Of a DNA stretch of 39,210 nt, positions 20,374 through 27,949 are shown in pieces. The stretch is from positions 1-39,210 of the forward strand of contig VBEF01000056.1 of assembly GCA_005881275.1 (NCBI GenBank). Reading direction: 5' to 3'. Position 1 is the stretch's first letter, and every line of letters starts with the position of its first letter. Source of the DNA: Chloroflexota bacterium. Its GTDB lineage: Bacteria > Chloroflexota > Dormibacteria > Dormibacterales > Dormibacteraceae. The notes under the pieces were generated by a model. The model ran no database searches, had not been told where the DNA came from, and saw only the letters and a list, made by a program, of their open reading frames with translations. The position numbers and the translations under genes are program-made.

Positions 20374-21226
20374 CGGCGTGGTAAGAGGACCGCACCAGGG
20401 GACCCGCTTCGACGTGGCCGAAGCCCATGGCGAGCGCTTGTTCCTTCAAGCGCATGAACTCTTCAGGTCGGTAATAACGGACCACCTCGGCGTGCTTCTT
20501 CGACGGCCGAAGGTACTGGCCGACGGTCAGCACGTCGATGTTGTGCGCCCGCATGTTGCGGAAGACGTCGACCAACTCGTCTTCGGTCTCACCCAGCCCC
20601 ACCATCAAGCCGGACTTGGTGACCATCTCAGGCGCCAGGGCCTTGACGTGGCGCAGGAGGGCGAGGCTGTTCGCGTAAACGGCCTTCGGCCGGATGCGCG
20701 CGTACAGACGAGGCACGGTCTCGGTGTTGTGGTTGAAGATATCGGGTCTCGCGTTGACGACCGTCCGCACCGCGTCGAAGTCGCCCTGGAAGTCAGGTGT
20801 CAGCACCTCGATCGTTGTTGCCGGGCTTCGGCGCCGGATTGCGCGGATGGTGCGCGCGAAGACGCCCGCTCCCCCATCTTTGAGGTCGTCGCGGTCAACC
20901 GACGTGATCACGGCGTGCTTCAGACCGAGCTCAGCTACGGATTCCGCAACGCGAAGCGGTTCGCCAAGGTCGAGCTCCGATGGCCGCCCTGACGTGACCG
21001 CGCAAAATCTGCAGGCACGCGTACAGACGTCGCCGAGGATCATGAATGTCGCGGTTTTTCGGTTCCAGCAGTCGAAGATGTTTGGGCAGCGCGCCTCTTC
21101 GCAGACCGTGTGTAGGCGGCGGCCCTGGACGATCTGCTTCAGCTCTTTGAAGTTTTCACCTTCAGTCACCCGGACGCGAATCCACTCCGGGATCGGTGCG
21201 GGTCGGAGGGACTCTGTCGTGCTCAC
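20330..21226 (-). CDS. lipA: lipoyl synthase
   Basis: Radical SAM enzyme inserting two sulfurs into octanoyl-lipoyl domains. The 298 residues carry the auxiliary cluster motif CEEARCPNIFDCW (about 41-53), the radical SAM motif CTRACRFC (about 68-75) and the terminal RSSYHADE motif that completes the auxiliary cluster. The start is GTG 21226, overlapping the E2 stop in a GTGA junction, so translation is likely coupled to the E2 gene whose lipoyl domain it modifies. Confidence 0.97.
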   Translation of the reverse strand: MSTTESLRPAPIPEWIRVRVTEGENFKELKQIVQGRRLHTVCEEARCPNIFDCWNRKTATFMILGDVCTRACRFCAVTSGRPSELDLGEPLRVAESVAELGLKHAVITSVDRDDLKDGGAGVFARTIRAIRRRSPATTIEVLTPDFQGDFDAVRTVVNARPDIFNHNTETVPRLYARIRPKAVYANSLALLRHVKALAPEMVTKSGLMVGLGETEDELVDVFRNMRAHNIDVLTVGQYLRPSKKHAEVVRYYRPEEFMRLKEQALAMGFGHVEAGPLVRSSYHADEQIPAARKSLLAG

Positions 21227-22515
21227 AGCCGAATGCTACCGGGCGTCCATTCCTCGAGCCGCTTCTTCATCACGGCCAAGAACTGGCCCGCCGTCATGCC
21301 GTCGATGATGCGGTGATCAAAGCTGAGACACATGTTCATCATGTGGCGCATAGCGATCGCCTCGTCGATTACAACGGCGCGCTTGACGATTGATTCCGTG
21401 GTCAGGATCGCGGCTTGCGGCTGGTTGATGATGGGCTGGCTCGCGATCGACCCGGTCGCGCCGGTGTTGTTGAGCGTGAACGTGCCGCCTTGCACGTCTT
21501 CTGGCTTCAGCTGCTTGTTGCGCGCCCGCTCGACGAGGTCATTGATGACTCGCACGAGGTCCGTGAAGCCAAGCTTGTCTGCGTCCTTGACGACCGGAAC
21601 GATCAGGCCGTCGGGGATGGAGACCGCGATGCCGAGGTTGACATAGCGCTTGAGGATCACACCCTCGTCGGTCCACGTGGAGTTGAGCCACGAGAACTGC
21701 TTCAACGCCTCACAGAGAATCTGGGCGACGAACGGGAGGTACGTGAGCGCTACCCCGTGACGCGCCTTGAAGTTGTCCTTCTCCGTCTCGCGATACCGGA
21801 CGAGGCTGGTCATGTCGATCTCCTGGAGCGTCCACGCGTGGGGGGAGGTGGCAAGGCTGCGCACCATGTGCTCGGCGATCGACTTGCGCATGACGCTCAG
21901 CTTCACGAGCTCCTCCCGAGCGCCATCGGCTCGAGCGGGCGCTGTAGCAGCCGGTGCAGCCGGGTGCGCCGGTGCCGGAGGCGCCTGAGCCTTGGCCGCT
22001 GCCTGCTGCCCGCCGACCGCGGCTAGCACGTCGTCCCGGGTCACACGGCCGGCCATCCCGGAACCGCGCAGCGAGCTTGGGTCGATGCCGTGCTCGGCGG
22101 CCAGCTTGCGCACGGCCGGTGAAAGTCTTTGCCTGTCCCCGCCGTCCGCGACCTCTGCCGGCGGAGCGGCCGCCGGCGCTGGGGCGTTGCCACCGGCCGG
22201 TCCGGGCGGCGCCTCAGTCTGCGCGACGCCCGCTTCCTTCGGCTTCGGTTGGGTCGCGGCGCCCGCAGCCGCGGCGCCGGTCTCGATCTGCGCGATGACG
22301 GCGCCCACGCGAACGGTTTCGCCTTCGCTGACTGCGATCTTCACGAGCTTGCCTTCAAATGGCGAAGGAATCTCGGCGTTGACCTTGTCCGTAACTACCT
22401 CCACGAGCGGCTCATCGCGCTTGACGAAATCGCCCTCGTGCTTGAGCCACTTGTCCACGGTTCCCTCGGTCACGGATTCGCCCAGCTGGGGCATCTTGAT
22501 CTGCGAGACGGCCAT
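21223..22515 (-). CDS. dihydrolipoamide acyltransferase (E2 of a 2-oxoacid dehydrogenase)
   Basis: Core acyltransferase of a pyruvate, 2-oxoglutarate or branched-chain 2-oxoacid dehydrogenase complex. The 430 residues contain one lipoyl domain (about 1-78) with the lipoyl lysine in VVTDKVNAEI (K43), an Ala/Pro-rich linker, an E1/E3-binding domain (about 131-165, LSPAVRKLAAEHGIDPSSL), a second flexible linker and the catalytic domain with LSFDHRIIDG. Its start ATG 22515 follows a GAGGAG ribosome binding site. E1 and E3 are absent here. The branched-chain type seems likeliest given the single lipoyl domain and TDKVNAEIPSP motif, but 2-oxoglutarate is possible. Confidence 0.93.
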   Translation of the reverse strand: MAVSQIKMPQLGESVTEGTVDKWLKHEGDFVKRDEPLVEVVTDKVNAEIPSPFEGKLVKIAVSEGETVRVGAVIAQIETGAAAAGAATQPKPKEAGVAQTEAPPGPAGGNAPAPAAAPPAEVADGGDRQRLSPAVRKLAAEHGIDPSSLRGSGMAGRVTRDDVLAAVGGQQAAAKAQAPPAPAHPAAPAATAPARADGAREELVKLSVMRKSIAEHMVRSLATSPHAWTLQEIDMTSLVRYRETEKDNFKARHGVALTYLPFVAQILCEALKQFSWLNSTWTDEGVILKRYVNLGIAVSIPDGLIVPVVKDADKLGFTDLVRVINDLVERARNKQLKPEDVQGGTFTLNNTGATGSIASQPIINQPQAAILTTESIVKRAVVIDEAIAMRHMMNMCLSFDHRIIDGMTAGQFLAVMKKRLEEWTPGSIRL

Positions 22516-22620
22516 CCGCTCTCCTCGCTAACGCTGCAGCCTGACGACCGGGGCGGCGGTGCCCGGCCGCATATTCATTTTCGAGTGTAGCGGAGGCCTT
22601 AACGCCCGGCTTACCTGCCT

Positions 22621-22626
22621 TAACAT
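22621..22626 (+). promoter_or_regulatory. -10 box, leaderless layout, for the DUF4190-like gene
   Basis: TAACAT followed by 6 nt and GTG 22633, with no ribosome binding site. Confidence 0.55.
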
Positions 22627-22632
22627 CCGGCT

Positions 22633-22974
22633 GTGGCAGCAGTTCCGCCGCCTCCTCCGCCAGACATGTTCGGGCAGACGGCCTTTCGGCCAAACGAGGG
22701 GATGGCCACCGCCGCGCTGGTGGTCGGGCTTTTCGCGTTGCCGGCCGTGAGCCTGTATGGGGTGCCGGGCGTGATCCTGGGGATCACCGCGATCGTCCTC
22801 GGATTGCGCGCCCGTGGCCGCATCAAGCGTTCAGCCCGCGCGAAGGGTGGCGCGGGCGCGGCGTTGGCGGGCATGATCGCCGGCCTGTGCGCGGTCGTGC
22901 TGGGGGCGATGTGGGCTTTCTATCTGACGCTGCTGTACCTGGCCATGACGCAGACAGGTCCGCAGTCGACCTGA
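22633..22974 (+). CDS. DUF4190-like small membrane protein
   Basis: Function unknown. The 113 residues have a proline-rich N-terminus (PPPPPP) followed by MATAALVVGLFALP, VPGVILGITAIVLGLRARGRIKRS and AGAALAGMIAGLCAVVLGAMW: two hydrophobic hairpins around a basic loop, the pattern of DUF4190 proteins. It is divergent from the E2-lipA-lipB operon across 117 bp. It is likely a cytoplasmic-membrane protein with both ends inside. Confidence 0.75.
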   Translation: MAAVPPPPPPDMFGQTAFRPNEGMATAALVVGLFALPAVSLYGVPGVILGITAIVLGLRARGRIKRSARAKGGAGAALAGMIAGLCAVVLGAMWAFYLTLLYLAMTQTGPQST

Positions 22975-23073
22975 CGCCAGGTGGCCCAAGGCGAATGGGT
23001 GCTATTTCCCATCGACAGGAGACCTGGTTCGGCCTAGGTTGGACGCAGGGCGGGCGTCGGGGCCGAGACCGCT

Positions 23074-23111
23074 CCGGGCCGTATAGCGGCTTCCGGGCCG
23101 TATACCGGCTA
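23074..23111. repeat. 19-bp tandem direct repeat
   Basis: CCGGGCCGTATAGCGGCTT (23074-23092) is followed directly by CCGGGCCGTATACCGGCTA (23093-23111), identical at 17 of 19 positions. It lies in the non-coding stretch 22975-23181 between the DUF4190-like gene and tRNA-Cys; nothing else was recognised there. Confidence 0.75.
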
Positions 23112-23181
23112 CGAGACAACCTGGGTGGGGGCGTCCGCCTCACGTGGCGAAGCGCTGCCCTGCGGGGATCCGGATCTGGAT

Positions 23182-23255
<74 letters not shown>

Positions 23256-23321
23256 GCCGAGTATCCGATTTTACCCTCGAGGTTCTCCCAGCCAACCTGA
23301 CCGCTAGGCTGTGCACGGCAC

Positions 23322-23795
23322 GTGTCCAGCCAGCATTTCCGAGACGCGATGGCGCGGCTTCCCGCCGGAGTAGTCGTGATCAGCGCCCGCATCGGTGACG
23401 AGTTTCGCGGCCTCACCGCGAGCAGCCTTGTCTCGATCTCGCTCGAACCTCCGATGGTTCTCGTCGGGCTGGAGCGCGAGTCCGCCACCCGCACCGTCGT
23501 TCTCGAAACGAAGGCGTTCAACGTCAGCTTGCTGACCCGATCGCAGGAGTTCATCGCCGATCGGTTCGCGGGTCGGGCCCCGAGCATCGACCTGACCTGG
23601 CGCACGGTGCCTCATCGCCTGGGCGCGAATGGGATCCCGCTCGTCGAGGGATGCGCCGCCTGGCTCGAGTGCCACGTTGCGCATGTGCATGAAGCCGGTG
23701 ACCACGACATCTGCGTGGGAGAGGTCCAAGCCGCGGCCATCGGAGCGGGCGACCCGCTCATCCTCTGGGACCGCACGTTCTGGACGCTGCATTAA
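23322..23795 (+). CDS. flavin reductase-like (FMN-binding split barrel) protein
   Basis: The 157 residues match the flavin reductase domain of two-component monooxygenases: FRDAMARLPAGVVVISA, FRGLTASSLVSISLEPPMVLVGLERES (about 28-54) and FNVSLLTRSQEFIADRFAG (about 63-81). Such proteins supply reduced FMN or FAD to a partner oxygenase, or reduce other substrates. No oxygenase is adjacent, apart from the LLM gene several kb away. The start is GTG 23322; a TAGGCT box lies 11 nt upstream. It is convergent with the zincin, the two frames overlapping by 4 nt at their ends. Confidence 0.87.
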   Translation: MSSQHFRDAMARLPAGVVVISARIGDEFRGLTASSLVSISLEPPMVLVGLERESATRTVVLETKAFNVSLLTRSQEFIADRFAGRAPSIDLTWRTVPHRLGANGIPLVEGCAAWLECHVAHVHEAGDHDICVGEVQAAAIGAGDPLILWDRTFWTLH

Positions 23796-24106
23796 TAAGG
23801 TAGATCGTCCTCCTCCATCCCGAAGTGGTGGCCGACCTCGTGCAGGATGGTCCGCCGCACCTCTTCCACGAGCTCCTCGAAGCTCCGGCTCGACTGCTCA
23901 TGCGAGTGCTTGAAAAGTGTGATGCGCTCCGGCATGCCTTCTCCTGATGCCAACGCTCCTGCTCCTTCGTACAGCCCCATCAACCCCTCCGGCGAGCGCT
24001 CCTCGAGGACGAACACGGTGTTTTCGAGGTAAGGCTGGAACTGCTCGGGAATCGAGTCGATCGCCGCCTGCGCCGCTTCCTCGAATTGCTTCATGCTCAC
24101 CCGCAT
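23792..24106 (-). CDS. minimal zincin-like metallopeptidase (PF06262-like)
   Basis: The 104 residues carry the zinc motif HEVGHHFGMEED near residues 89-100, with an upstream ITLFKHS strand and the FEELVEEVRRTILHE helix. This is the layout of the small metallopeptidase family often found in Actinobacteria and Chloroflexota. The substrate is unknown. Its start (ATG 24106, or ATG 24094 four codons later) lies back to back with the start of the 3-hydroxyacyl-CoA dehydrogenase. Confidence 0.85.
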   Translation of the reverse strand: MRVSMKQFEEAAQAAIDSIPEQFQPYLENTVFVLEERSPEGLMGLYEGAGALASGEGMPERITLFKHSHEQSSRSFEELVEEVRRTILHEVGHHFGMEEDDLPY

Positions 24107-24962
24107 GCATGAATTGAAGCGCGTGATGATCGTGGGTGCGGGGACGATGGGTTCCCAGATCGCGCTCCAGACCGCGTTGAGCGGCCGCTACGGCGTCACC
24201 CTGGTCGACACCGTGGCGGGTCAGCTCGACAAATCACGGGCCCAAAACCAGAAGCTGCTTGACCGGTCGGTGGAAAAAGGCCGCCTCACAAAGGAAAAGG
24301 CGGAACATGCGCTGAGCCGCATCAAGGACTCGAGCGACCTGGTGGCCTCCACACCAGAGGCTGACCTCATCATCGAAGCTGTGATCGAGAACATCGACGC
24401 CAAGAAGAGCGTCTTCGAGGTCCTCGGCAAGCACGCCAAGATCGACGCGATCCTGGCCAGCAACTCCAGCACGATCGCGATCAGCCGGCTCGCCGACTTC
24501 GCGGGGCGACCGGAGCGCTGCTGCAACATGCACTTCTTCCACCCGGTCACCGTGATGCAGCTCTGCGAGGTGGTCCGCGGACCGAGAACGTCGGATGACA
24601 CAGTGCAGACAGCTATGGAGTTCGTGCGCAGCATCGACCGCACCCCCGTCCTCATCAACAAGGAGATCTGGGGGTTCATCGTCAACCGCATCCTGTTTGC
24701 CGCATCGGAAGAGGCGATGCGCTTGCTCGAGGGTGGTTATGCAAGCGCCGAAGACATCGACATCGCGGTTCAGAAAGGCCTGAACTGGCCGATGGGCCCC
24801 TTCCACCTCCTCGATTTCAGCGGCCTCGACGTCTTCTACGGTGCGATGCAGGACCGGCACCGCCTTGGCGAAGGCCTTGAGCCCCCCGAGGTGCTGCGCC
24901 GCCTGGTCGACGAGGGCCGTCTCGGCCACAAGACGGGCAAGGGCTTCTTCGACTACGACTGA
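24105..24962 (+). CDS. 3-hydroxyacyl-CoA (3-hydroxybutyryl-CoA) dehydrogenase
   Basis: NAD(P)-dependent enzyme of beta-oxidation or butyrate/PHB metabolism. From ATG 24105 it has 285 residues: a Rossmann motif MIVGAGTMGSQIA (about 8-20), ADLIIEAVIENIDAKKSVF, SNSSTIAIS, the catalytic NMHFFHPVTVMQLCEVV (about 141-157, His-Glu pair) and a C-terminal domain ending HKTGKGFFDYD. ATG 24093 in frame is also possible. Downstream is a tRNA, with no other fatty-acid genes beside it. Specificity for acetoacetyl-CoA is likely from similarity to the Hbd group but unproven. Confidence 0.93.
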   Translation: MHELKRVMIVGAGTMGSQIALQTALSGRYGVTLVDTVAGQLDKSRAQNQKLLDRSVEKGRLTKEKAEHALSRIKDSSDLVASTPEADLIIEAVIENIDAKKSVFEVLGKHAKIDAILASNSSTIAISRLADFAGRPERCCNMHFFHPVTVMQLCEVVRGPRTSDDTVQTAMEFVRSIDRTPVLINKEIWGFIVNRILFAASEEAMRLLEGGYASAEDIDIAVQKGLNWPMGPFHLLDFSGLDVFYGAMQDRHRLGEGLEPPEVLRRLVDEGRLGHKTGKGFFDYD

Positions 24963-25001
24963 CCATGACTGATGGCGGTGCTTCGGAGGCAAAATTGATT
25001 T

Positions 25002-25074
25002 GCCCCCGTAGCCCAATGGCAGAGGCAGCCGGCTTAAACCCGGTCCAGCGCGGGTTCGACCCCCGCCGGGGGTA
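25002..25074 (+). tRNA. tRNA with anticodon UAA (Leu) but a type I, short variable loop
   Basis: The acceptor GCCCCCG pairs with CGGGGGT (first pair G-T). The anticodon stem GCCGG/CCGGT encloses CTTAAAC, so the anticodon is TAA at 25035-25037. The T arm GCGGG-TTCGACC-CCCGC is perfect. The variable loop has only 5 nt (CCAGC), although bacterial tRNA-Leu normally has a long variable arm. The discriminator is A and CCA is not encoded. It is clearly a tRNA-like gene; charging with Leu is uncertain. Confidence 0.8.
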
Positions 25075-25107
25075 TTCGCCACTCTAGAGCGCCCCGGGAC
25101 TCAGGCC

Positions 25108-25113
25108 TACAAT
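25108..25113 (+). promoter_or_regulatory. -10 box, near-leaderless layout, for the small DUF4177-like gene
   Basis: TACAAT followed by 8 nt and ATG 25122, with no ribosome binding site. Confidence 0.5.
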
Positions 25114-25121
25114 CGACGGCG

Positions 25122-25454
25122 ATGGACCCGAGGTTCGAAGAAGATCCCGAAGAGGAGCCGGAGGAGCCGGCCCAGCCTGGTCAGCCCGACGGCGCCCGCG
25201 GCACGGCAACGGGTATGGTCCCGTCGGTTGGCTATCCGAGCCGGGAGTGGGAATACTCGACCAAGGTCCTGAGCCTCGCTCAGGTTGGCGATGGCGTCAC
25301 GGTGGTCAGGGTCCTGCACGAGGCCGCGGCCGACGGCTGGGAGCTTGCCAGCGTGATCGACGGGGGGGATAAGCGCGTAATCCTGATGCGCAGACCAAAG
25401 CGCTCAGCCCGTGAGTCACGACGGGTGGGTTTCGCGCCTCCTACGCAGAACTGA
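25122..25454 (+). CDS. small protein, DUF4177-like
   Basis: Function unknown. The 110 residues have an acidic, proline-rich N-terminus and a core reading REWEYSTKVLSL, VTVVRVLHEAAADGWELASVIDGG and KRVILMRRP. This W-E-Y / GWEL / ILMRRP pattern is typical of DUF4177-type small domains. Its TGA overlaps the apparent CTG start of the response regulator. Confidence 0.7.
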   Translation: MDPRFEEDPEEEPEEPAQPGQPDGARGTATGMVPSVGYPSREWEYSTKVLSLAQVGDGVTVVRVLHEAAADGWELASVIDGGDKRVILMRRPKRSARESRRVGFAPPTQN

Positions 25455-26173
25455 GCAGCGCGCCACCTCGTCGACGTCGACGCATCCTGGTGGTCGAGGA
25501 CGACGTTCCCGTGCGAATGCTTGTGGCCGAGGTCTGCCGGCTTCAGGGTCATGACGTAGTCGAAGCCGGTACGGGCGCGCAGGCCATCGAGCTGGGCCGG
25601 AGCGCACAGCCGGACCTCGTACTTGTGGACTGGGTGCTGCCCGATATCAGCGGCACCGAGGTGATCCGCGAGCTGAGGCGGCAAGGCGTTGTGAGTCCGA
25701 TGGTCATGCTCACCGGCCGCTCGACCAGGATGGATGAGGTCGTCGGCCTCGAGGTCGGCGCCGACGACTACATCACGAAGCCTTTTGACTCGCGAATCCT
25801 CGCCGCTCGGATCAACGCGCACCTGCGGCGCTCGGCACTCGCCGAGACCGGCGGCGGTCGTGAAGGCGTGCTCAGCATCGGCGCGCTCCAGATCGACAAC
25901 GCCGCGCGTCGGGTCAAGGTCGGCGAAGACGAGATCACTCTGACGATGACGGAGTTCAACTTGCTGGCCGTGCTCGCGGCGAACCCCGAGCGGGTGCTGA
26001 CCCGCGCACAGCTGCGGGACAAGGTTTGGGGCTATCCGCACGATCTCGACGATCATTCCGTCGACCCCCACGTGCAGCGTTTGAGGCGCAAGCTGTCAGA
26101 GCGCTCGAACACCGGAGTGAGCCTGGAGGCGGTCCCCGGACTCGGTTACCGACTTTCGCTCAAGGGCGCTTGA
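25451..26173 (+). CDS. OmpR/PhoB-family response regulator (probable CTG start)
   Basis: Two-component transcription regulator. The receiver domain starts RRILVVEDDVPVRM; the phospho-acceptor aspartate is in LVLVDWVLPDISG (D60 from the CTG) and the conserved lysine in YITKPFD. A winged-helix domain follows: TMTEFNLLAVLAANPERVLTRAQLRDKVWG to VPGLGYRLSL. The first standard start is GTG 25490, which would cut off the first beta strand. Upstream to the stop at 25412 the only start-like codon is CTG 25451, which forms a CTGA overlap with the preceding stop. No histidine kinase is adjacent. The product would be 240 residues. Confidence 0.85.
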   Translation: MSSAPPRRRRRILVVEDDVPVRMLVAEVCRLQGHDVVEAGTGAQAIELGRSAQPDLVLVDWVLPDISGTEVIRELRRQGVVSPMVMLTGRSTRMDEVVGLEVGADDYITKPFDSRILAARINAHLRRSALAETGGGREGVLSIGALQIDNAARRVKVGEDEITLTMTEFNLLAVLAANPERVLTRAQLRDKVWGYPHDLDDHSVDPHVQRLRRKLSERSNTGVSLEAVPGLGYRLSLKGA

Positions 26174-27114
26174 CCGAAGAGGAATCACTTTTCGGGCCTG
26201 CAGCATTCGAGCTGAGCAAGGTCGAGGATGTTCTCAGAGAAGCAGCGTCGCTAGATCCACCGGAAGTTGGGCGACCTATGGTGGAGTTGCTCGAAGCGGG
26301 AGGCAAACGGATCCGGCCTGCGCTCGTCGTGCTGGCTGCCATGTGCGGCACATACGATCCCGACCTCACGATTCCGGCCGCCATGGCAGTCGAGGTGACC
26401 CACGCGGCAACGCTCGTCCATGACGATGTGATCGACCGCTCCGCGACCCGGCGCGGTCGGCCGACGGTTGCCGCGGCCCTCGGCCATGAGCCCGCCATCG
26501 TCATCGGTGATTTCTATTTCGCGAAGGCTTACGAATACGCGTCCTTGACACACACGCCTGAGGTTGTTGCCATCCTCGCCAAAGCAGTCATGGAAATCTG
26601 CACGGGTGAGGTGCGTCAGCAGTCGATCCGCTATGTGTTCAGCACGGACGTCGACGAGTACATGCGCCGAATCGAGGCCAAGACGGCAACGCTGCTCGCC
26701 GCGTGCTGCGACATCGGAGCCCTGCTTGGGGGGCTCGATATGGATCAGCGCCAGGCGCTTCGTGCCTACGGTCGGTCGATCGGCCTCGCATTTCAAATCG
26801 CAGACGACGTTCTCGATTACACCGCAACCGAGGGCCAGGTTGGCAAGCCGATCGGGCACGACATCGCGGAGGGTTTCGCGACACTTCCCTTGATGCTTTC
26901 ATCCGTCAAGATCGAAGACGGCCGGCGTCTGGACGAGCAAGAGGCGAGCCGCGTTGTCGATGCCGTCCGCAACAGCCATGGTCCGCAGCGCGCGCTCGAA
27001 GAAGCGCGAAATCACTCCGATGCGGCACGCGAACAACTCAAAACAATCAGTGCCGGCGACGCCACGTCTGCGCTTGCCGCGTTAGCCGACTACGTGGTCA
27101 GCCGAAAGCTCTAA
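26170..27114 (+). CDS. polyprenyl diphosphate synthase (trans type)
   Basis: Makes long isoprenoid diphosphates, probably the side chain of menaquinone. From TTG 26170, overlapping the regulator stop in TTGA, it has 314 residues. The first aspartate-rich motif is LVHDDVIDRSATRRGRPT, the second is QIADDVLDYTA, and GGKRIRPAL near the N-terminus binds IPP. The residues just before the first motif (AVEVTHAATLVHDD) are small, which fits a long-chain product such as C35-C45, but chain length is inferred. Upstream in-frame starts lie inside the response regulator and are less likely. Confidence 0.92.
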   Translation: MTEEESLFGPAAFELSKVEDVLREAASLDPPEVGRPMVELLEAGGKRIRPALVVLAAMCGTYDPDLTIPAAMAVEVTHAATLVHDDVIDRSATRRGRPTVAAALGHEPAIVIGDFYFAKAYEYASLTHTPEVVAILAKAVMEICTGEVRQQSIRYVFSTDVDEYMRRIEAKTATLLAACCDIGALLGGLDMDQRQALRAYGRSIGLAFQIADDVLDYTATEGQVGKPIGHDIAEGFATLPLMLSSVKIEDGRRLDEQEASRVVDAVRNSHGPQRALEEARNHSDAAREQLKTISAGDATSALAALADYVVSRKL

Positions 27115-27157
27115 TCTCTCTCCCTATGTCCCGGGTGGGGTTGGACATGGTGGTGCT

Positions 27158-27949
27158 ATGAGTAGGGTGAGGCTCGTCGGTGTGGGACCAGGACATCCCG
27201 GGCTGGCCACTGTGCAAGCGGTCGAAGCGGTCAAGGAAGCCGACGTCATCCGAAACTACGATGGCTGCGGCACCGGCCTGCTGCACCTCGCGCCATCGAA
27301 CGCAGACATCGCGCCGCTCGACTCGGTCGACGAGGTGATTCGCCTCGCCCGCAGCGGGCGCAAGGTCACCGTGCTTTTTCCCGGCAACCCGTATGCATTC
27401 TCGAACGGCAGCGAGGTGGCCGACAGACTGGAACGCGCCGGGATCGATTTCGAGGCGGTGCCGGGACTCATCGTGGAGCTCGCCGCACCGGTGATGAGCG
27501 GCATACCGCTGACCATCGAAGGCCTCTCCGCGTCCATCGGCTTCGGCCTGGTGACCGGTGGCGAGACCGTCGTGTTACGGCTCGCCTCGGGATGGTGGGA
27601 GTCGGGCATCAGCGCGCTGCTGCAAAATGGCCGCCAACCCGAAACGCCCGCCGCTCTGATCCTCAATCCCGGTCAGCCTGGCCAGCATCGCGTGAGCGCT
27701 CCCCTCGGCGAGCTCGCCCGCAAAGCGGCCACATACGGCCTTCGCGGCGACGCGCTGCTCGTGCTCAGGTGGACCCCTTCCGCCGCGAGCTGGTCGATCT
27801 CGGGGCGGCGGTGGTCGAGATACCGACCCTCGAGATTCGCCGGCTGCCGATCGACGACAGGGTTCGAAACGCGATCAAGAATCTGGATCGAACGGCCCTG
27901 GTCATCTTCGCCTCGGCCAACGCCGTCGACATCTTCTTCCAGATGTTGA
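27158..27949 (+). CDS. tetrapyrrole methylase-like (SUMT/CobA-type) domain, frame broken at its 3' end
   Basis: The first about 203 residues follow the uroporphyrinogen-III methyltransferase fold: RLVGVGPGHPGLATVQAVEAVKEADVI, VPGLIVELAAPVMSGIPLT and ETPAALILNPGQPGQH, ending GDALLVL. The usual substrate motif GGDPF is replaced by FPGNPYAF, so activity is doubtful. After about 27768 the frame ceases to look like this family, and the HemD domain continues in the -1 frame. The roughly 60 residues to the stop at 27949 look like out-of-frame read-through. It is probably one half of a former CobA-HemD fusion; a sequence error is possible. Confidence 0.65.
   Translation: MSRVRLVGVGPGHPGLATVQAVEAVKEADVIRNYDGCGTGLLHLAPSNADIAPLDSVDEVIRLARSGRKVTVLFPGNPYAFSNGSEVADRLERAGIDFEAVPGLIVELAAPVMSGIPLTIEGLSASIGFGLVTGGETVVLRLASGWWESGISALLQNGRQPETPAALILNPGQPGQHRVSAPLGELARKAATYGLRGDALLVLRWTPSAASWSISGRRWSRYRPSRFAGCRSTTGFETRSRIWIERPWSSSPRPTPSTSSSRC

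Noticed and set aside
22990-23025. Terminator hairpin around ATGGG/CCCAT downstream of the DUF4190-like gene
   Set aside because: The stem is only 5 bp and no T-run follows; too weak to call.
26026-26169. Upstream extension of the polyprenyl synthase to ATG-like starts at 26026
   Set aside because: This part lies within the DNA-binding domain of the response regulator and is basic, low-complexity shadow sequence; TTG 26170 overlaps the regulator stop neatly.
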